DNA of 7,080 nt. It comes from Gammaproteobacteria bacterium (GTDB lineage Bacteria > Pseudomonadota > Gammaproteobacteria > GCA-002705445 > GCA-002716945). Below the pieces are notes generated by a model. That model searched no databases. It saw nothing but the letters and a program-made list of their open reading frames with translations, and was not told the DNA's origin. A program made the position numbers and the translations under genes. Where the stretch lies: positions 20,716 through 27,795 of the forward strand of contig PBXG01000010.1 of the NCBI GenBank assembly GCA_002728355.1, read 5' to 3'. This document shows, one piece after another, positions 6,483-7,080 of this stretch. Each line of letters begins with the position of its first letter. Positions within the stretch are counted from its first letter, which is position 1.

Positions 6483-6978
6483 CCCAATCTACCTTAATTA
6501 ATTTTTGATCCAGATTAACATCAACTATGTATGTTTTGATGAATGGAATAAGTACATCTTGTTTCTCATTATCTGAACTGATAATCATTACATCGTTATC
6601 ACCTATTCTTTCTAAAAACTTAACTACTCCTAATTTTTTATTTTCTTTATTGTATACTTCACAAGAAATTAGCTCATACCAGAAATACTCTGAATCACTG
6701 TCTTTAGATAGGTTTTGTTTATCTGTTAATAAGTCTTCACCTACAAATGGCATAGCTTGTTCAATATGATTCACAGACTTAATCTTCGCTATTATTTTCT
6801 TTGTTAGTACTTTAAATTCTTCAATTATTATTTTAATATTTTTTTTATTATTCTTTATAAATAGATCATATGCAAAAATATCGGTCGGTTGTGCGGTGAA
6901 AGATCTTATTGTGACCCAACCTTTTATTCCATGAACGGCAGTAATTCTACCTAAAACAACAGATTCATTGTTGGTCAT
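6469..6978 (-). CDS. rimM: ribosome maturation factor RimM
   Basis: RimM binds ribosomal protein S19 and assists maturation of the 30S head domain and 16S rRNA. The 169-residue protein (E. coli 182) has the N-terminal RimM domain starting VVLGRITAVHGIKGWVTIRSF (7-27), and a C-terminal PRC-barrel from about residue 97. That barrel contains EYFWYELISCEV (97-108), LGVVKFLERIGDNDVMII (116-133), LIPFI (143-147) and the terminal VDWDENF (163-169). The ATG lies 3 bp after the upstream gene's stop, with no clear Shine-Dalgarno. The 3' end overlaps trmD by 14 bp. Its place between the presumed rpsP and trmD is the standard proteobacterial order. Confidence 0.97.
   Translation of the reverse strand: MTNNESVVLGRITAVHGIKGWVTIRSFTAQPTDIFAYDLFIKNNKKNIKIIIEEFKVLTKKIIAKIKSVNHIEQAMPFVGEDLLTDKQNLSKDSDSEYFWYELISCEVYNKENKKLGVVKFLERIGDNDVMIISSDNEKQDVLIPFIKTYIVDVNLDQKLIKVDWDENF
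6491..6495 (-). promoter_or_regulatory. Shine-Dalgarno for trmD inside rimM
   Basis: AAGGT on the minus strand, in the final codons of rimM, lies 8 bases before the trmD ATG at 6482. It suggests trmD can recruit ribosomes itself in spite of the 14-bp overlap with rimM. Confidence 0.5.
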
Positions 6979-6981
6979 GTT

Positions 6982-7080
6982 CTACTTGCTGTTCTTGGAT
7001 TCTTCAGCTGGTGCTTCAGGTGCAGCAGCTTCTTCAGCTGGTGCTTCAGGTGCAGCAGCTTCTTCAGCTGGTGCTTCAGG
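6982..7080 (-). CDS. rpsP: probable 30S ribosomal protein S16, C-terminal tail only (5' part outside window)
   Basis: Only the last 32 codons and a TAG stop (6982-6984) are visible, in a frame open to the right edge. They encode an Ala/Pro/Glu-rich tail built of the ten-residue unit AAAPEAPAEE, then SKNSK. No part of the conserved S16 core is in view, so the assignment rests on position: the gene directly upstream of rimM-trmD-rplS, 3 bp away on the same strand, is rpsP in most Proteobacteria. S16 proteins of several bacteria carry low-complexity acidic/alanine-rich C-terminal extensions, which fits. It could be another protein with such a tail (for example an ffh variant or an unrelated insertion), but this is less likely. 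GC content here (about 57% in the repeat) is far above that of its neighbours because of GCN and CCN codons. Confidence 0.75.
   Translation of the reverse strand, partial: PEAPAEEAAAPEAPAEEAAAPEAPAEESKNSK
7000..7080 (-). repeat. 30-bp in-frame tandem repeat, at least 2.7 copies
   Basis: Bases 7000-7029 recur without a single mismatch at 7030-7059 and again as 21 bases at 7060-7080, where the window ends. The array therefore runs off the right edge and its copy number is unknown. The unit is ten codons (AAAPEAPAEE on the minus strand), so gain or loss of units keeps the reading frame. Identity at synonymous positions points to recent expansion or ongoing homogenisation by slippage or recombination rather than an old array held only by protein selection. 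Confidence 0.97.

Noticed and set aside
6527..6769. Open frame of 80 codons on the plus strand
   Set aside because: It is antisense to rimM, with Ser/Leu-rich composition and no supporting ribosome-binding site or motif.
7000..7080. CRISPR array or other spaced repeat
   Set aside because: The 30-bp units are contiguous with no spacers, keep the reading frame, and encode a protein tail.
1..7080. Mobile element, defence system, phage or other accessory island
   Set aside because: Every gene is a recognisable housekeeping gene in a coherent order, with no integrase, transposase, tRNA, terminal inverted repeat or compositional break other than the protein-tail repeat.

Overview
The window reads as ordinary but extremely compact core genome from an AT-rich (about 30% GC by eye) bacterium, most likely a streamlined gammaproteobacterium. 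The SAR86-like marine lineages are my best guess. This rests on composition, near-absence of intergenic DNA and gene order: panB-panC-panD-pgi adjacency and the rpsP-rimM-trmD-rplS cluster are both arrangements known from Gammaproteobacteria. No phage, transposon, CRISPR, toxin, defence or tRNA/rRNA signal was found.

Layout. Positions 1-792 (+ strand) hold the C-terminal three quarters of purK (purine synthesis). Everything from 782 to 7080 is on the minus strand and is one head-to-tail block, read from the right edge leftwards: the 3' end of a gene that is almost certainly rpsP (ribosomal protein S16), then rimM (30S maturation), trmD (tRNA m1G37 methyltransferase), rplS (ribosomal protein L19), folK (folate synthesis), a deoxynucleoside kinase, panB, panC, panD (pantothenate/CoA precursor synthesis) and pgi (glucose-6-phosphate isomerase). 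All junctions are between a 14-bp overlap and a 14-bp gap. Only 33 bp in the window lie outside a coding region, so there is no gene-free stretch and no room for an internal intergenic promoter or terminator. purK and pgi converge and overlap by 11 bp.

Functionally the block joins a translation module (S16, RimM, TrmD, L19) to a cofactor and nucleotide module. FolK makes the pterin precursor of folate. PanB uses 5,10-methylenetetrahydrofolate to make ketopantoate, PanD makes beta-alanine, and PanC joins beta-alanine to pantoate. The reductase that turns ketopantoate into pantoate (PanE or IlvC) is not in the window. The deoxynucleoside kinase salvages deoxynucleosides and Pgi serves central carbon metabolism.

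The points most worth a second look are a perfect 30-bp tandem repeat encoding an Ala/Pro/Glu-rich tail on the presumed S16, the fusion of two usually separate operons without spacer DNA, and substitutions in normally conserved loops of PanB, PanC, PurK and Pgi. I see no convincing new biological system here.
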